Of a DNA stretch of 64,000 nucleotides, positions 1 through 14,324 are shown one piece after another. The notes under the pieces were generated by a model, which saw only the letters and a program-made list of their open reading frames with translations, was not told the origin of the DNA and ran no database searches. A program made the translations under genes and the position numbers. Location of the stretch: contig OY292279.1 in NCBI GenBank assembly GCA_958496175.1, positions 1,426,001 to 1,490,000 of the forward strand, written 5' to 3'. Each line of letters opens with the position of its first letter. Within the stretch, counting starts at the first letter, position 1. Source of the DNA: Sisyra terminalis. Taxonomy: Eukaryota; Arthropoda; Insecta; Neuroptera; Sisyridae.

Positions 1-1352
1 CAAAATTTTTTTCACATTATAATTCACTTGATAGCCTGGATTCATAATCAGTTGAGAAAACTAAACCTCATAATGAAAAGTCGGCCCCTTTAAATGACCC
101 AATATCAGTCGAATTTTCTCGCATAGACTTTAAACTCCTTAACTTCCCGTTCTAATTTTTCAGGGATTTAGTTAACCAATGCTTTTTATTTTTTGCATAG
201 TAGTTAAGGATGATTTAATCTTTAATATTCAACTCAATTTTGGCGAAACAAATCATCCCTTATATCCATTTTATGCAATCCAAAATTTTTCCTTTTTGAA
301 AATTTGATATCATATTGCGGGTGTCCTTTGGGACACAGGACAAAATTTTTTTCACATTATAATTCACTTGATAGCCTGAATTCATAATCAGTTGAGAAAA
401 CTAAACCTCATAATGAAAAGTTGCCCCCTTTAAATGACCCAATATCAGTCGAATTTTCTCGCATAGAGTTTCAACTCCTTAACTTCCCGTTCTAATTTTA
501 CAAGGATCTAGTTAACCAATGCTTTTTATTTTTTGCATAGTAGTTAAGGATGATTTAATCTTTAATATTCAACTCAATTTTGGCGAAACAAATCTTCCTT
601 TATATCCATTTTATGCACTCGAAAATTGTCCTTTTTGAAATTTTGAAATGGAATTGTGATTGTCTTGTAACCCACAGGACAAAATTTTTTTCACATTATA
701 ATTCACTTGATAGCCTGGATTCATAATCAGTTGAGAAAACTAAACCTCATAATGAAAAGTCACCCCCTTTAAATGACCCAATATCAGTCGAATTTTTTCG
801 CATAGACTTTCAACTCCTTAATTTCCCGTTCTAATTTTACAAGGATCTAGTTAACCAATGCTTTTTATTTTTTGCATAGTAGTTAAGGATGATTTAATCT
901 TTAATATTCAATTCAATTTTGGCGAAACAAATCATCCCTTATATCCTTTTTATGCAATCCAAAATTTTTCCTTTTTGAAAATTTGATATCATATTGCGGG
1001 TGTCCTTTGGGACACAGGACAAAATTTTTTTCACATTATAATTCACTTGATAGCCTGGATTCATAATCGGTTGAGAAAACTAAACCTCATAATGAAAAGT
1101 CGCCCCCTTTAAATGACCCAATATCAGTCGAATTTTCTCGCATAGACTTTAAACTTCTTAACTTCCCGTTCTAATTTTTCAGGGATATAGCTAACCAATG
1201 CTTTTTATTTTTTGCATAGTAGTTAAATATGATTTAATCTTTAATATTCAACTCAATATTGGCGAAACAAATCATCCCTTATATCCTTTTCATGCACTCG
1301 AAAATTGTCCTTTTTGAAATTTTGAAATGGAATTGTGATTGTCTTGTACCCC

Positions 1353-3725
1353 ACAGGACAAAATTTTTTTTACATTATATTTCACTTGATAGCCTGGATT
1401 CATAATCCGTTGAGAAAACTATACCTCATAATGAATAGGCACCCCCTTTAAATGACCCAATATCAGTCGAATTTACTCGCATAGACTTTAAACTCTATAA
1501 CTTCCCGTTCTAATTTTACATGGATCTAGTTAACCAATGCTTTTTATTTTTTGCATAGTAGTTATGGATGATTTAATCTTTAATATTCATATCAATATTG
1601 GCGAAACAAATCATCCCTTATATCCTTTTCATGCACTCGAAAATTGTCCTTGTTGAAATTTTGAATTGGAATTGTGATTGTCTTGTACCCCACAGGACAA
1701 AATTTTTTTTAAATTATATTTCACTTGATAGCCTGGATTCATAATCCGTTGAGAAAACTATACCTCATAATGAATAGGCACCCCCTTTAAATGACCCAAT
1801 ATCAGTCGAATTTACTCGCATAGACTTTAAACTCTATAACTTCCCGTTCTAATTTTACAAGGATCTAGTTAACCAATGCTTTGTATTTTTTGCATAGTAG
1901 TTATGGATGATTTAATCTTTAATATTCAACTCAATATTGGCGAAACAAATCATCCCTTATATCCTTTTCATGCACTCGAAAATTGTCCTTGTTGAAATTT
2001 TGAATTGGAATTGTGATTGTCTTGTACCCCACAGGACAAAATTTTTTTTACATTATATTTCACTTGATAGCCTGGATTCATAATCCGTTGAGAAAACTAT
2101 ACCTCATAATGAATAGGCACCCCCTTTAAATGACCCAATATCAGTCGAATTTACTCGCATAGACTTTAAACTCTATAACTTCCCGTTCTAATTTTACATG
2201 GATCTAGTTAACCAATGCTTTTTATTTTTTGCATAGTAGTTATGGATGATTTAATCTTTAATATTCATATCAATATTGGCGAAACAAATCATCCCTTATA
2301 TCCTTTTCATGCACTCGAAAATTGTCCTTGTTGAAATTTTGAATTGGAATTGTGATTGTCTTGTACCCCACAGGACAAAATTTTTTTTACATTATATTTC
2401 ACTTGATAGCCTGGATTCATAATCCGTTGAGAAAACTATACCTCATAATGAATAGGCACCCCCTTTAAATGACCCAATATCAGTCGAATTTACTCGCATA
2501 GACTTTAAACTCTATAACTTCCCGTTCTAATTTTACAAGGATCTAGTTAACCAATGCTTTGTATTTTTTGCATAGTAGTTATGGATGATTTAATCTTTAA
2601 TATTCAACTCAATATTGGCGAAACAAATCATCCCTTATATCCTTTTCATGCACTCGAAAATTGTCCTTGTTGAAATTTTGAATTGGAATTGTGATTGTCT
2701 TGTACCCCACAGGACAAAATTTTTTTTACATTATATTTCACTTGATAGCCTGGATTCATAATCCGTTGAGAAAACTATACCTCATAATGAATAGGCACCC
2801 CCTTTAAATGACCCAATATCAGTCGAATTTACTCGCATAGACTTTAAACTCTATAACTTCCCGTTCTAATTTTACAAGGATCTAGTTAACCAATGCTTTT
2901 TATTTTTTGCATAGTAGTTATGGATGATTTAATCTTTAATATTCATATCAATATTGGCGAAACAAATCATCCCTTATATCCTTTTCATGCACTCGAAAAT
3001 TGTCCTTGTTGAAATTTTGAATTGGAATTGTGATTGTCTTGTACCCCACAGGACAAAATTTTTTTTACATTATATTTCACTTGATAGCCTGGATTCATAA
3101 TCCGTTGAGAAAACTATACCTCATAATGAATAGGCACCCCCTTTAAATGACCCAATATCAGTCGAATTTACTCGCATAGACTTTAAACTCTATAACTTCC
3201 CGTTCTAATTTTACAAGGATCTAGTTAACCAATGCTTTGTATTTTTTGCATAGTAGTTATGGATGATTTAATCTTTAATATTCAACTCAATATTGGCGAA
3301 ACAAATCATCCCTTATATCCTTTTCATGCACTCGAAAATTGTCCTTGTTGAAATTTTGAATTGGAATTGTGATTGTCTTGTACACCACAGGACAAAATTT
3401 TTTTTACATTATATTTCACTTGATAGCCTGGATTCACAATCCGTTGAGAAAACTATACCTCATAATGAATAGGCACCCCCTTTAAATGACCCAATATCAG
3501 TCGAATTTACTCGCATAGACTTTAAACTCTATAACTTCCCGTTCTAATTTTACAAGGATCTAGTTAACCAATGCTTTGTATTTTTTGCATAGTAGTTATG
3601 GATGATTTAATCTTTAATATTCAACTCAATATTGGCGAAACAAATCATCCCTTATATCCTTTTCATGCACTCGAAAATTGTCCTTGTTGAAATTTTGAAT
3701 TGGAATTGTGATTGTCTTGTACACC
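1353..3725 (+). repeat. Amplified dimer block (about 678 bp) within satellite 1
   Basis: Seven consecutive monomers of the ATTGG-TTGTAC class are nearly identical. They mostly alternate between two variants: one with CATATCAATATTGG, the other with CAACTCAATATTGG plus TTTGTATTTTTT. The alternation means a two-monomer unit was amplified. The last two monomers share a TACACC ending and are the same variant. This block is missing from the 2,037-bp blocks further right, so it is a local expansion between two copies of the hexamer. Confidence 0.85.
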
Positions 3726-4403
3726 ACAGGACAAAATTTTTTTTACATTATATTTCACTTGATAGCCTGGATTCACAATCCGTTGAGAAAACTATACCTC
3801 ATAATGAATAGGCACCCCCTTTAAATGACCCAATATCAGTCGAATTTACTCGCATAGACTTTAAACTCTATAACTTCCCGTTCTAATTTTACAAGGATCT
3901 AGTTAACCAATGCTTTTTATTTTTTGCATAGTAGTTAAATATGATTTAATCTTTAATATTCAACTCGATATTGGAGAACAAATCATCCCTTATATCCTTT
4001 TTATGCACTCGAAAATTGTCCTTTTTGAAATTTTGAAATGGAATTGTGATTGTCTTGTAACCCACAGGACAAAATTTTTTTTAAATTATATTTCACTTGA
4101 TAGCCTGGATTCATAATCCGTTGAGAAAACTATACCTCATAATGAATAGGCACCCCCTTTAAATGACCCAATATCAGTCGAATTTACTCGCATAGACTTT
4201 AAACTCTATAACTTCCCGTTCTAATTTTACAAGGATCTAGTTAACCAATGCTATTTATTTTTTGCATAGTAGTTAAGGATGATTTAATCTTTAATATTCA
4301 ATTCAATTTTGGCGAATCAAATCATCCCTTATATCCTTTTTATGCAATCCAAAATTTTTCCTTTTTGAAAATTTGATATCATATTGCGGGTGTCCTTTGG
4401 GAC

Positions 4404-7400
4404 ACAGGACAAAATTTTTTTCACATTATAATTCACTTGATAGCCTGGATTCATAATCAGTTGAGAAAACTAAACCTCATAATGAAAAGTCGGCCCCTTT
4501 AAATGACCCAATATCAGTCGAATTTTCTCGCATAGACTTTAAACTCCTTAACTTCCCGTTCTAATTTTTCAGGGATTTAGTTAACCAATGCTTTTTATTT
4601 TTTGCATAGTAGTTAAGGATGATTTAATCTTTAATATTCAACTCAATTTTGGCGAAACAAATCATCCCTTATATCCATTTTATGCAATCCAAAATTTTTC
4701 CTTTTTGAAAATTTGATATCATATTGCGGGTGTCCTTTGGGACACAGGACAAAATTTTTTTCACATTATAATTCACTTGATAGCCTGAATTCATAATCAG
4801 TTGAGAAAACTAAACCTCATAATGAAAAGTTGCCCCCTTTAAATGACCCAATATCAGTCGAATTTTCTCGCATAGAGTTTCAACTCCTTAACTTCCCGTT
4901 CTAATTTTACAAGGATCTAGTTAACCAATGCTTTTTATTTTTTGCATAGTAGTTAAGGATGATTTAATCTTTAATATTCAACTCAATTTTGGCGAAACAA
5001 ATCTTCCTTTATATCCATTTTATGCACTCGAAAATTGTCCTTTTTGAAATTTTGAAATGGAATTGTGATTGTCTTGTAACCCACAGGACAAAATTTTTTT
5101 CACATTATAATTCACTTGATAGCCTGGATTCATAATCAGTTGAGAAAACTAAACCTCATAATGAAAAGTCACCCCCTTTAAATGACCCAATATCAGTCGA
5201 ATTTTTTCGCATAGACTTTCAACTCCTTAATTTCCCGTTCTAATTTTACAAGGATCTAGTTAACCAATGCTTTTTATTTTTTGCATAGTAGTTAAGGATG
5301 ATTTAATCTTTAATATTCAATTCAATTTTGGCGAAACAAATCATCCCTTATATCCTTTTTATGCAATCCAAAATTTTTCCTTTTTGAAAATTTGATATCA
5401 TATTGCGGGTGTCCTTTGGGACACAGGACAAAATTTTTTTCACATTATAATTCACTTGATAGCCTGGATTCATAATCGGTTGAGAAAACTAAACCTCATA
5501 ATGAAAAGTCGCCCCCTTTAAATGACCCAATATCAGTCGAATTTTCTCGCATAGACTTTAAACTTCTTAACTTCCCGTTCTAATTTTACAAGGATCTAGT
5601 TAACCAATGCTTTGTATTTTTTGCATAGTAGTTATGGATGATTTAATCTTTAATATTCAACTCAATATTGGCGAAACAAATCATCCCTTATATCCTTTTC
5701 ATGCACTCGAAAATTGTCCTTGTTGAAATTTTGAATTGGAATTGTGATTGTCTTGTACACCACAGGACAAAATTTTTTTTACATTATATTTCACTTGATA
5801 GCCTGGATTCACAATCCGTTGAGAAAACTATACCTCATAATGAATAGGCACCCCCTTTAAATGACCCAATATCAGTCGAATTTACTCGCATAGACTTTAA
5901 ACTCTATAACTTCCCGTTCTAATTTTACAAGGATCTAGTTAACCAATGCTTTGTATTTTTTGCATAGTAGTTATGGATGATTTAATCTTTAATATTCAAC
6001 TCAATATTGGCGAAACAAATCATCCCTTATATCCTTTTCATGCACTCGAAAATTGTCCTTGTTGAAATTTTGAATTGGAATTGTGATTGTCTTGTACACC
6101 ACAGGACAAAATTTTTTTTACATTATATTTCACTTGATAGCCTGGATTCACAATCCGTTGAGAAAACTATACCTCATAATGAATAGGCACCCCCTTTAAA
6201 TGACCCAATATCAGTCGAATTTACTCGCATAGACTTTAAACTCTATAACTTCCCGTTCTAATTTTACAAGGATCTAGTTAACCAATGCTATTTATTTTTT
6301 GCATAGTAGTTAAGGATGATTTAATCTTTAATATTCAATTCAATTTTGGCGAATCAAATCATCCCTTATATCCTTTTTATGCAATCCAAAATTTTTCCTT
6401 TTTGAAAATTTGATATCATATTGCGGGTGTCCTTTGGGACACAGGACAAAATTTTTTTCACATTATAATTCACTTGATAGCCTGGATTCATAATCAGTTG
6501 AGAAAACTAAACCTCATAATGAAAAGTCGGCCCCTTTAAATGACCCAATATCAGTCGAATTTTCTCGCATAGACTTTAAACTCCTTAACTTCCCGTTCTA
6601 ATTTTTCAGGGATTTAGTTAACCAATGCTTTTTATTTTTTGCATAGTAGTTAAGGATGATTTAATCTTTAATATTCAACTCAATTTTGGCGAAACAAATC
6701 ATCCCTTATATCCATTTTATGCAATCCAAAATTTTTCCTTTTTGAAAATTTGATATCATATTGCGGGTGTCCTTTGGGACACAGGACAAAATTTTTTTCA
6801 CATTATAATTCACTTGATAGCCTGAATTCATAATCAGTTGAGAAAACTAAACCTCATAATGAAAAGTTGCCCCCTTTAAATGACCCAATATCAGTCGAAT
6901 TTTCTCGCATAGAGTTTCAACTCCTTAACTTCCCGTTCTAATTTTACAAGGATCTAGTTAACCAATGCTTTTTATTTTTTGCATAGTAGTTAAGGATGAT
7001 TTAATCTTTAATATTCAACTCAATTTTGGCGAAACAAATCTTCCTTTATATCCATTTTATGCACTCGAAAATTGTCCTTTTTGAAATTTTGAAATGGAAT
7101 TGTGATTGTCTTGTAACCCACAGGACAAAATTTTTTTCACATTATAATTCACTTGATAGCCTGGATTCATAATCAGTTGAGAAAACTAAACCTCATAATG
7201 AAAAGTCACCCCCTTTAAATGACCCAATATCAGTCGAATTTTTTCGCATAGACTTTCAACTCCTTAACTTCCCGTTCTAATTTTACAAGGATCTAGTTAA
7301 CCAATGCTTTTTATTTTTTGCATAGTAGTTAAGGATGATTTAATCTTTAATATTCAATTCAATTTTGGCGAAACAAATCATCCCTTATATCCTTTTTATG

Positions 7401-10400
7401 CAATCCAAAATTTTTCCTTTTTGAAAATTTGATATCATATTGCGGGTGTCCTTTGGGACACAGGACAAAATTTTTTTCACATTATAATTCACTTGATAGC
7501 CTGGATTCATAATCGGTTGAGAAAACTAAACCTCATAATGAAAAGTCGCCCCCTTTAAATGACCCAATATCAGTCGAATTTTCTCGCATAGACTTTAAAC
7601 TTCTTAACTTCCCGTTCTAATTTTTCAGGGATATAGCTAACCAATGCTTTTTATTTTTTGCATAGTAGTTAAATATGATTTAATCTTTAATATTCAACTC
7701 AATATTGGCGAAACAAATCATCCCTTATATCCTTTTCATGCACTCGAAAATTGTCCTTTTTGAAATTTTGAAATGGAATTGTGATTGTCTTGTACCCCAC
7801 AGGACAAAATTTTTTTTAAATTATATTTCACTTGATAGCCTGGATTCATAATCCGTTGAGAAAACTATACCTCATAATGAATAGGCACCCCCTTTAAATG
7901 ACCCAATATCAGTCGAATTTACTCGCATAGACTTTAAACTCTATAACTTCCCGTTCTAATTTTACAAGGATCTAGTTAACCAATGCTATTTATTTTTTGC
8001 ATAGTAGTTAAGGATGATTTAATCTTTAATATTCAACTCAATTTTGGCGAAACAAATCATCCCTTATATCCTTTTTATGCACTCGAAAATTGTCCTTTTT
8101 GAAATTTTGAAATGGAATTGTGATTGTCTTGTAACCCACAGGACAAAATTTTTTTTAAATTATATTTCACTTGATAGCCTGGATTCATAATCCGTTGAGA
8201 AAACTATACCTCATAATGAATAGGCACCCCCTTTAAATGACCCAATATCAGTCGAATTTACTCGCATAGACTTTAAACTCTATAACTTCCCGTTCTAATT
8301 TTACAAGGATCTAGTTAACCAATGCTATTTATTTTTTGCATAGTAGTTAAGGATGATTTAATCTTTAATATTCAATTCAATTTTGGCGAATCAAATCATC
8401 CCTTATATCCTTTTTATGCAATCCAAAATTTTTCCTTTTTGAAAATTTGATATCATATTGCGGGTGTCCTTTGGGACACAGGACAAAATTTTTTTCACAT
8501 TATAATTCACTTGATAGCCTGGATTCATAATCAGTTGAGAAAACTAAACCTCATAATGAAAAGTCGGCCCCTTTAAATGACCCAATATCAGTCGAATTTT
8601 CTCGCATAGACTTTAAACTCCTTAACTTCCCGTTCTAATTTTTCAGGGATTTAGTTAACCAATGCTTTTTATTTTTTGCATAGTAGTTAAGGATGATTTA
8701 ATCTTTAATATTCAACTCAATTTTGGCGAAACAAATCATCCCTTATATCCATTTTATGCAATCCAAAATTTTTCCTTTTTGAAAATTTGATATCATATTG
8801 CGGGTGTCCTTTGGGACACAGGACAAAATTTTTTTCACATTATAATTCACTTGATAGCCTGAATTCATAATCAGTTGAGAAAACTAAACCTCATAATGAA
8901 AAGTTGCCCCCTTTAAATGACCCAATATCAGTCGAATTTTCTCGCATAGAGTTTCAACTCCTTAACTTCCCGTTCTAATTTTACAAGGATCTAGTTAACC
9001 AATGCTTTTTATTTTTTGCATAGTAGTTAAGGATGATTTAATCTTTAATATTCAACTCAATTTTGGCGAAACAAATCTTCCTTTATATCCATTTTATGCA
9101 CTCGAAAATTGTCCTTTTTGAAATTTTGAAATGGAATTGTGATTGTCTTGTAACCCACAGGACAAAATTTTTTTCACATTATAATTCACTTGATAGCCTG
9201 GATTCATAATCAGTTGAGAAAACTAAACCTCATAATGAAAAGTCACCCCCTTTAAATGACCCAATATCAGTCGAATTTTTTCGCATAGACTTTCAACTCC
9301 TTAACTTCCCGTTCTAATTTTACAAGGATCTAGTTAACCAATGCTTTTTATTTTTTGCATAGTAGTTAAGGATGATTTAATCTTTAATATTCAATTCAAT
9401 TTTGGCGAAACAAATCATCCCTTATATCCTTTTTATGCAATCCAAAATTTTTCCTTTTTGAAAATTTGATATCATATTGCGGGTGTCCTTTGGGACACAG
9501 GACAAAATTTTTTTCACATTATAATTCACTTGATAGCCTGGATTCATAATCGGTTGAGAAAACTAAACCTCATAATGAAAAGTCGCCCCCTTTAAATGAC
9601 CCAATATCAGTCGAATTTTCTCGCATAGACTTTAAACTTCTTAACTTCCCGTTCTAATTTTTCAGGGATATAGCTAACCAATGCTTTTTATTTTTTGCAT
9701 AGTAGTTAAATATGATTTAATCTTTAATATTCAACTCAATATTGGCGAAACAAATCATCCCTTATATCCTTTTCATGCACTCGAAAATTGTCCTTTTTGA
9801 AATTTTGAAATGGAATTGTGATTGTCTTGTACCCCACAGGACAAAATTTTTTTTAAATTATATTTCACTTGATAGCCTGGATTCATAATCCGTTGAGAAA
9901 ACTATACCTCATAATGAATAGGCACCCCCTTTAAATGACCCAATATCAGTCGAATTTACTCGCATAGACTTTAAACTCTATAACTTCCCGTTCTAATTTT
10001 ACAAGGATCTAGTTAACCAATGCTTTTTATTTTTTGCATAGTAGTTAAGGATGATTTAATCTTTAATATTCAACTCAATTTTGGCGAAACAAATCTTCCT
10101 TTATATCCATTTTATGCACTCGAAAATTGTCCTTTTTGAAATTTTGAAATGGAATTGTGATTGTCTTGTAACCCACAGGACAAAATTTTTTTCACATTTT
10201 ATTTCACTTGATAGCCTGAATTCATAATCCGTTGAGAAAACTAGACCTCACAATGAAAAGTCACCCCCTTTATATGACCCAATATCAGTCGAATTTTTTC
10301 GCATAGACTTTCAACTCCTTAACTTTCCGTTCTAATTTTACAAGGATCTAGTTAACCAATGCTTTTTATTTTTTGCATAGTAGTTAAGAATGATTTAATC

Positions 10401-10515
10401 TTTAATATTCATTTCAATATTGGCGAAACAAATCATCCCTTATATCCTTTTTATGCACTCGAAAATTGTCCTTTTTGAAAATTTGAAATGGAATTGTGAT
10501 TGTCTTGTAACCCAC
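4404..10515 (+). repeat. Hexameric higher-order repeat of satellite 1, period 2,037 bp
   Basis: Monomers carrying diagnostic variants recur every six units. The unit with GTCGGCCCCTTT starts at 4404, 6441 and 8478, spacings of exactly 2,037 bp each. It is followed in order by a GAATTC/TTGCCCCC unit, a TCACCCCC unit, and a CGGTTGAG/TCGCCCCC unit. A fifth and sixth unit are exchanged between blocks: the first block has TACACC-type units where the second has TACCCC/TAACCC-type units. The same leading unit also begins the window (positions 1-334), thirteen monomers before 4404. Confidence 0.9.
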
Positions 10516-11210
10516 AGGACAAATTTATTTTCACATTATAATTCACTTGATAGCCTGGATTCATAATCCGTTGTGAAAACTAGACCTCATAATGAAAAGT
10601 CACCCCCTTTAAATGACCCAATATCAGTCGAATTTTTTCGCATAGACTTTCAACTCCTTAACTTCCCGTTCTAATTTTACAAGGATCTAGTTAACCAATG
10701 CTTTTAATTTTTTGCATAGTAGTTAAGGATAATTTAATCTTTAATATTCAATTCAATTTTGGCGAAACAAATCATCCCTTATATCCTTTTTATGCAATCC
10801 AAAATTTTTCCTTTTTGAAAATTTGATATCATATTGCGGGTGTCCTTTGGGACACAGGACAAATTTTTTTTCACATTATAATTCACTTGATAGCCTGGAT
10901 TCATAATCAGTTGAGAAAACTAAACCTCATAATGAAAAGTCGCCCCCTTTAAATGACCCAATATCAGTCGAATTTTCTCGCATAGACTTTAAACTCCTTA
11001 ACTTCCCGTTCTAATTTTTCAGAGATCTAGTTAACCAATGCTTTTTATTTTTTGCATAGTAGTTAAGGATGATTTAATCTTTAATCTTCAATTCAATTTT
11101 GGCGAAACAAATTATCCCTTATATCCTTTTTATGCACTCAAAAATTGTCCTTTTTGAAACTTTGAAACGATATTGCGGGTGTCCTTTGGCACACAGGATA
11201 AACATTTTTT

Positions 11211-12254
11211 AACTCCGCATCTCACGTAAGGACATTGTTTAATAATTTATTTATAAATTTTACAATTTTCGTGAAAATTCAACGATGGTTAACCCACGGT
11301 TTATTTTGGTGAAAAATTTTCTTTTCTCGAATTTGAAATAGATTGTTTTATTATCGTTTAATACATTGTTACGAACCCGAAACTTTATCTGGATCGAAAA
11401 CCATCCCTTATTTGATCCCTTGACGTTACAAACACTTGAAGTTTGATGATTTCTTCTGCCACTTTGATTGTCGATTTCATCCCTTAAATGTGGTTTGTTT
11501 TCGGAAAAATTTGCACAGCATGTACGGATGGACTTATATTTTTATGAAAAATTTCAAATAACCCTTACAAATTACAAATTAAACCATAAAGCAGCCCTAA
11601 AATTACCCGAGAAATGTTATTAAATGCAACATTTATGCAACCATTTATTTTGTTTGTACATTGGTGTAAGCAGATTGCCTACCAAACTATATGATTTTTC
11701 ACGATATTTCTCATATTATTTCCTATGTTATTGTACAAATATAGTACAACAACAACAAAAGAGTTGAATATCTTATTGGAATTTACGAGAAAACTTATTT
11801 TGTTTTCTTTTTGCGGAATTAAATTCTTAAAGTTGATAGTTGGTTTTGATTTACTTTAAAGAAGAGCAATACATATTTGTTCATACGACAACAATGCATT
11901 ACCGTTTCTTAGAATTTTAAATATCGAAAAAAATGGGGAAAAACATCAAAATGTTACTATGTATATTGACACATTTTCCGGAAGTATTATGGAGCAGCTA
12001 TGGTTTCAATTTGTTTTGGAAAATTTCAAATATTTCGATCCCGAAAGAAAATTGAATTTTGTGATCTGAGAAATATTTATATATAAGTTTTTATTTAATG
12101 CAAACACGTGCAGTTGTAGCCGAGTGGAAATGTAGAGAGAATCTAAAGCAACAATCTCCGGGTTCGAACCTTGAAAATGTAATATTTTTTTTTTTATAAT
12201 TTATTTATATTTTTTTAAGTCTAGAAATAATGCCATAACGTCACCAAATTGCCG
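11211..12254. other. Transition from satellite 1 to palindrome; no gene
   Basis: A truncated satellite-like start with GCATCTCACGTAAGGACATT (about 11,217-11,236) has its inverted counterpart at about 19,287-19,340. A segment around 11,450-11,530 (TTTCATCCCTTAAATGTGG, then TTTGCACAGCATGTACGGAT) is repeated at 12,256-12,320 and, inverted, at about 18,850-18,960. About 780 bp between the two left copies is therefore extra relative to the right arm and includes the tRNA-like unit at 11,985-12,240. No coding potential was seen. Confidence 0.7.
11985..12240 (+). mobile_element. tRNA-Ser-derived SINE-like unit
   Basis: GCAGTTGTAGCCGAGTGG at about 12,111-12,128 differs by two bases from the common eukaryotic tRNA-Ser start GCAGTCGTGGCCGAGTGG, which contains the RNA polymerase III A box. 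About 32 bases on lies a perfect B-box sequence, GGGTTCGAACC (about 12,160-12,170), followed by a run of T typical of a pol III stop. The middle does not fold as a normal anticodon arm, so it is not a working tRNA. The ~100 bp upstream (GGAGCAGCTATGGTTTCAAT and on) matches the units at 14,330 and 16,800, so it belongs to a local family. Calling it a SINE is inference. Confidence 0.55.
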
Positions 12255-13435
12255 CGGTCATCCCTTAAACGAGCTTGGTTTTCGGAAAAATTTGCCCAGC
12301 ATGTACGGATGAACTTAAGTTTTCGATTGGCATGCCTTTATTTCATATTCAATTTCCTACTCAATTTCATCTCTTATGTGTGAAAAATCAAAAGCAGTAA
12401 GTAATTATATTTAATTTTTAAATTTATTGCTTATTTCTAACATTTCTTATGTATTGACAATTCGAATTGTTTAGAATTTTAAATTAAGACAACGCCAAAA
12501 TGCGATTCGTATTTTGTTGGAAGCTATGAGTACATCCACCTGACTCACAGGTGGCACTAAAAACTTAAGGTGGTTCAATTGACATACATGTCAAGAGTTC
12601 ACACGTTCTAGCATAGGTGGAGATACGATACATGTCAATGCGACAGCTAATTTTTGAAAGTTATTAGTTCATAATTGACTTTAGTTTATCCAAATAAATT
12701 TAATATTTAATGTTATGGTTGTTTGATCTGATGGCCAATGTTACATTTTAACTTCATAAAATCAAAATCGAATAAATAAATGTGAAACAGGTAATATTTA
12801 TTGTAAAATTGTAGGTATGGGCGCAATGTTTATATGAGGTTATATGTACTTTCTGTTACTTTTGTAGATATTTTCCAACGTTTAACTAACTAATGAACGA
12901 CAAAAATGTATTTTTAAAATATATTTAAAAATAATTCATTCAGAGAAGAATCTAATCAAATCATCTGTAAATGTAAGCCACTGGGAGTGCAGCTTAAGTA
13001 TTGTGAATATCAGAAGAATATATCAATCCACGGGATAAACAGGAAGATAATAAAAGATCAGGTTTTGATCACCGAATTAGGCATAATAGCGACTTAAACC
13101 ATGGTTGTAATTGAAAGTCCTCCTCATGGAGAGCTGATTTTTGCAATACAGTTAAGAATGATTCAGTTTTAAATGGCAGCAATTTTCTGCGAAAGAAAAC
13201 CATCTCTTATATCCTTTTAATGTACTTGAAAATTGTCCTTTTTGAAACTTTGAAAAAACAGCCCTTATCAGAAAAAGCAATCTTGCAACTTTGTTAATAA
13301 ATGCAGAAGTTTAGCAATCATTGTTTCATTATGGAAATTATGTAAATGGGCTGCGCCATATGTTCCCCAGTCTACATGTTAATGTCCCTAAAAAATTACA
13401 ATTTGTTTAAATATTAATGAAATATATTTTTACAG

Positions 13436-13674
13436 ATCCAAATTACCAAGAAACTAAGGACCAAGACATTGTTTTTGCGCTGAAGAATGTATCATCATTT
13501 TGGGAGATAAATGATTGGTAAGTCGCTGTACTTTTGAGACCTCCAAATATTTTATTATTGATTTTAGATTATTTATTGATTTTTTCGTTCCAGAAGAAGC
13601 TGACCGATGACAACGGGGAATTATTCATTGGAGTTGAGATGTTCATCATTTCCAAATGGACGTTTGAGGAATAA
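13436..13674 (+). pseudogene. Two exon-like segments inside the left arm
   Basis: Segment 1 (13,436-13,517) is preceded by TTTTTACAG and followed by a consensus donor GTAAGT. Segment 2 (13,594-13,674) follows TTCGTTCCAG and reads 26 codons (KKLTDDNGELFIGVEMFIIS..., ending TFEE) to a TAA. Segment 1 is open in the frame DPNYQETKDQDIVFALKNV, but joining it at GTAAGT shifts into a stop. The mirror copy keeps the second segment at the same length (17,479-17,559) while the first is 7 bp longer (17,636-17,724) and has an early stop. This looks like a captured or decayed gene piece; the family was not recognised. Confidence 0.35.
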
Positions 13675-14324
13675 ATGCGGATCGTTGGAGGATCATCAAT
13701 GAAATTCCTGTGGGATATCATTTCCACAATTGATATCTACCAAGAAGATCACTAATGGATTTACTACAACAATCTGTGCTGTAAATTGTGTTTTAATAAT
13801 TCAGTGAATGTGAAGTGATAAAGTGGTTTAAGTGATAAATAGTGAAAATATCTGTAAATCAAGAAAATTTAATTAACTTAATATTTCTATATGATTATAA
13901 TAATTGATACTTTTACATAAATTATATAAACTATTGTGGAAAAACTAATATTGTAATTTATTACGAACTGTCTTGATATTTAACATTAATAAATTTATTT
14001 TAATTGAATATATTTTTTCAATTCGATTTTCCGCACCCATCCCCTTGAATTTTATATTTCAGAGTTAAGATACAAAGAAAAGTTAAGATAAGGCAACGAA
14101 GAGGTAAGTAAGGTAAGTTCAATGTTTTTCGATAGATTATCGAATAATTCGATAAAGCCAATATCGAAAAATATCTCAACTTTTTGAAGTCCTTGTCGTT
14201 TTTTCATTATATATAAATGTTAATTTTCTGAAGAAACTCTTTTGAAATACAAATTGGTTTTTGTCGACAAAAAAGATCAAGGATCTTAAAATGTTGTAAT
14301 GTTTTATTCAAATTTTCCAACTTT

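Larger units (their letters stand above)
1..11210 (+). repeat. Satellite 1: tandem array of ~339-bp monomers
   Basis: About 33 head-to-tail copies of a 339-340 bp monomer; the array runs off the left edge. The anchor ACAGGACAAAAT recurs at 335, 674, 1014, 1353, 1692, 2031 and so on to about 10,850; the last, altered one (ACAGGATAAA) is near 11,193. Two broad monomer classes are distinguished by the end of the unit: GCGGGTGTCCTTTGGGACAC, or GATTGTCTTGTA followed by ACCC, CCCC or CACC. Units near the right end (from about 10,190) are the most diverged. No sustained reading frame is present. It is related to inverted copies at 19,010-19,490 and to a decayed copy inside each palindrome arm (about 13,150-13,255 and 17,890-18,010). 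Confidence 0.97.

Noticed and set aside
3910..4116. 68-codon open frame in satellite 1
   Set aside because: It occurs in one monomer only because of local indels; neighbouring monomers are closed in this frame.
1..11210. CRISPR-like regular repeats
   Set aside because: The repeat is the whole ~339-bp unit with no unique spacers, and the host is an animal.
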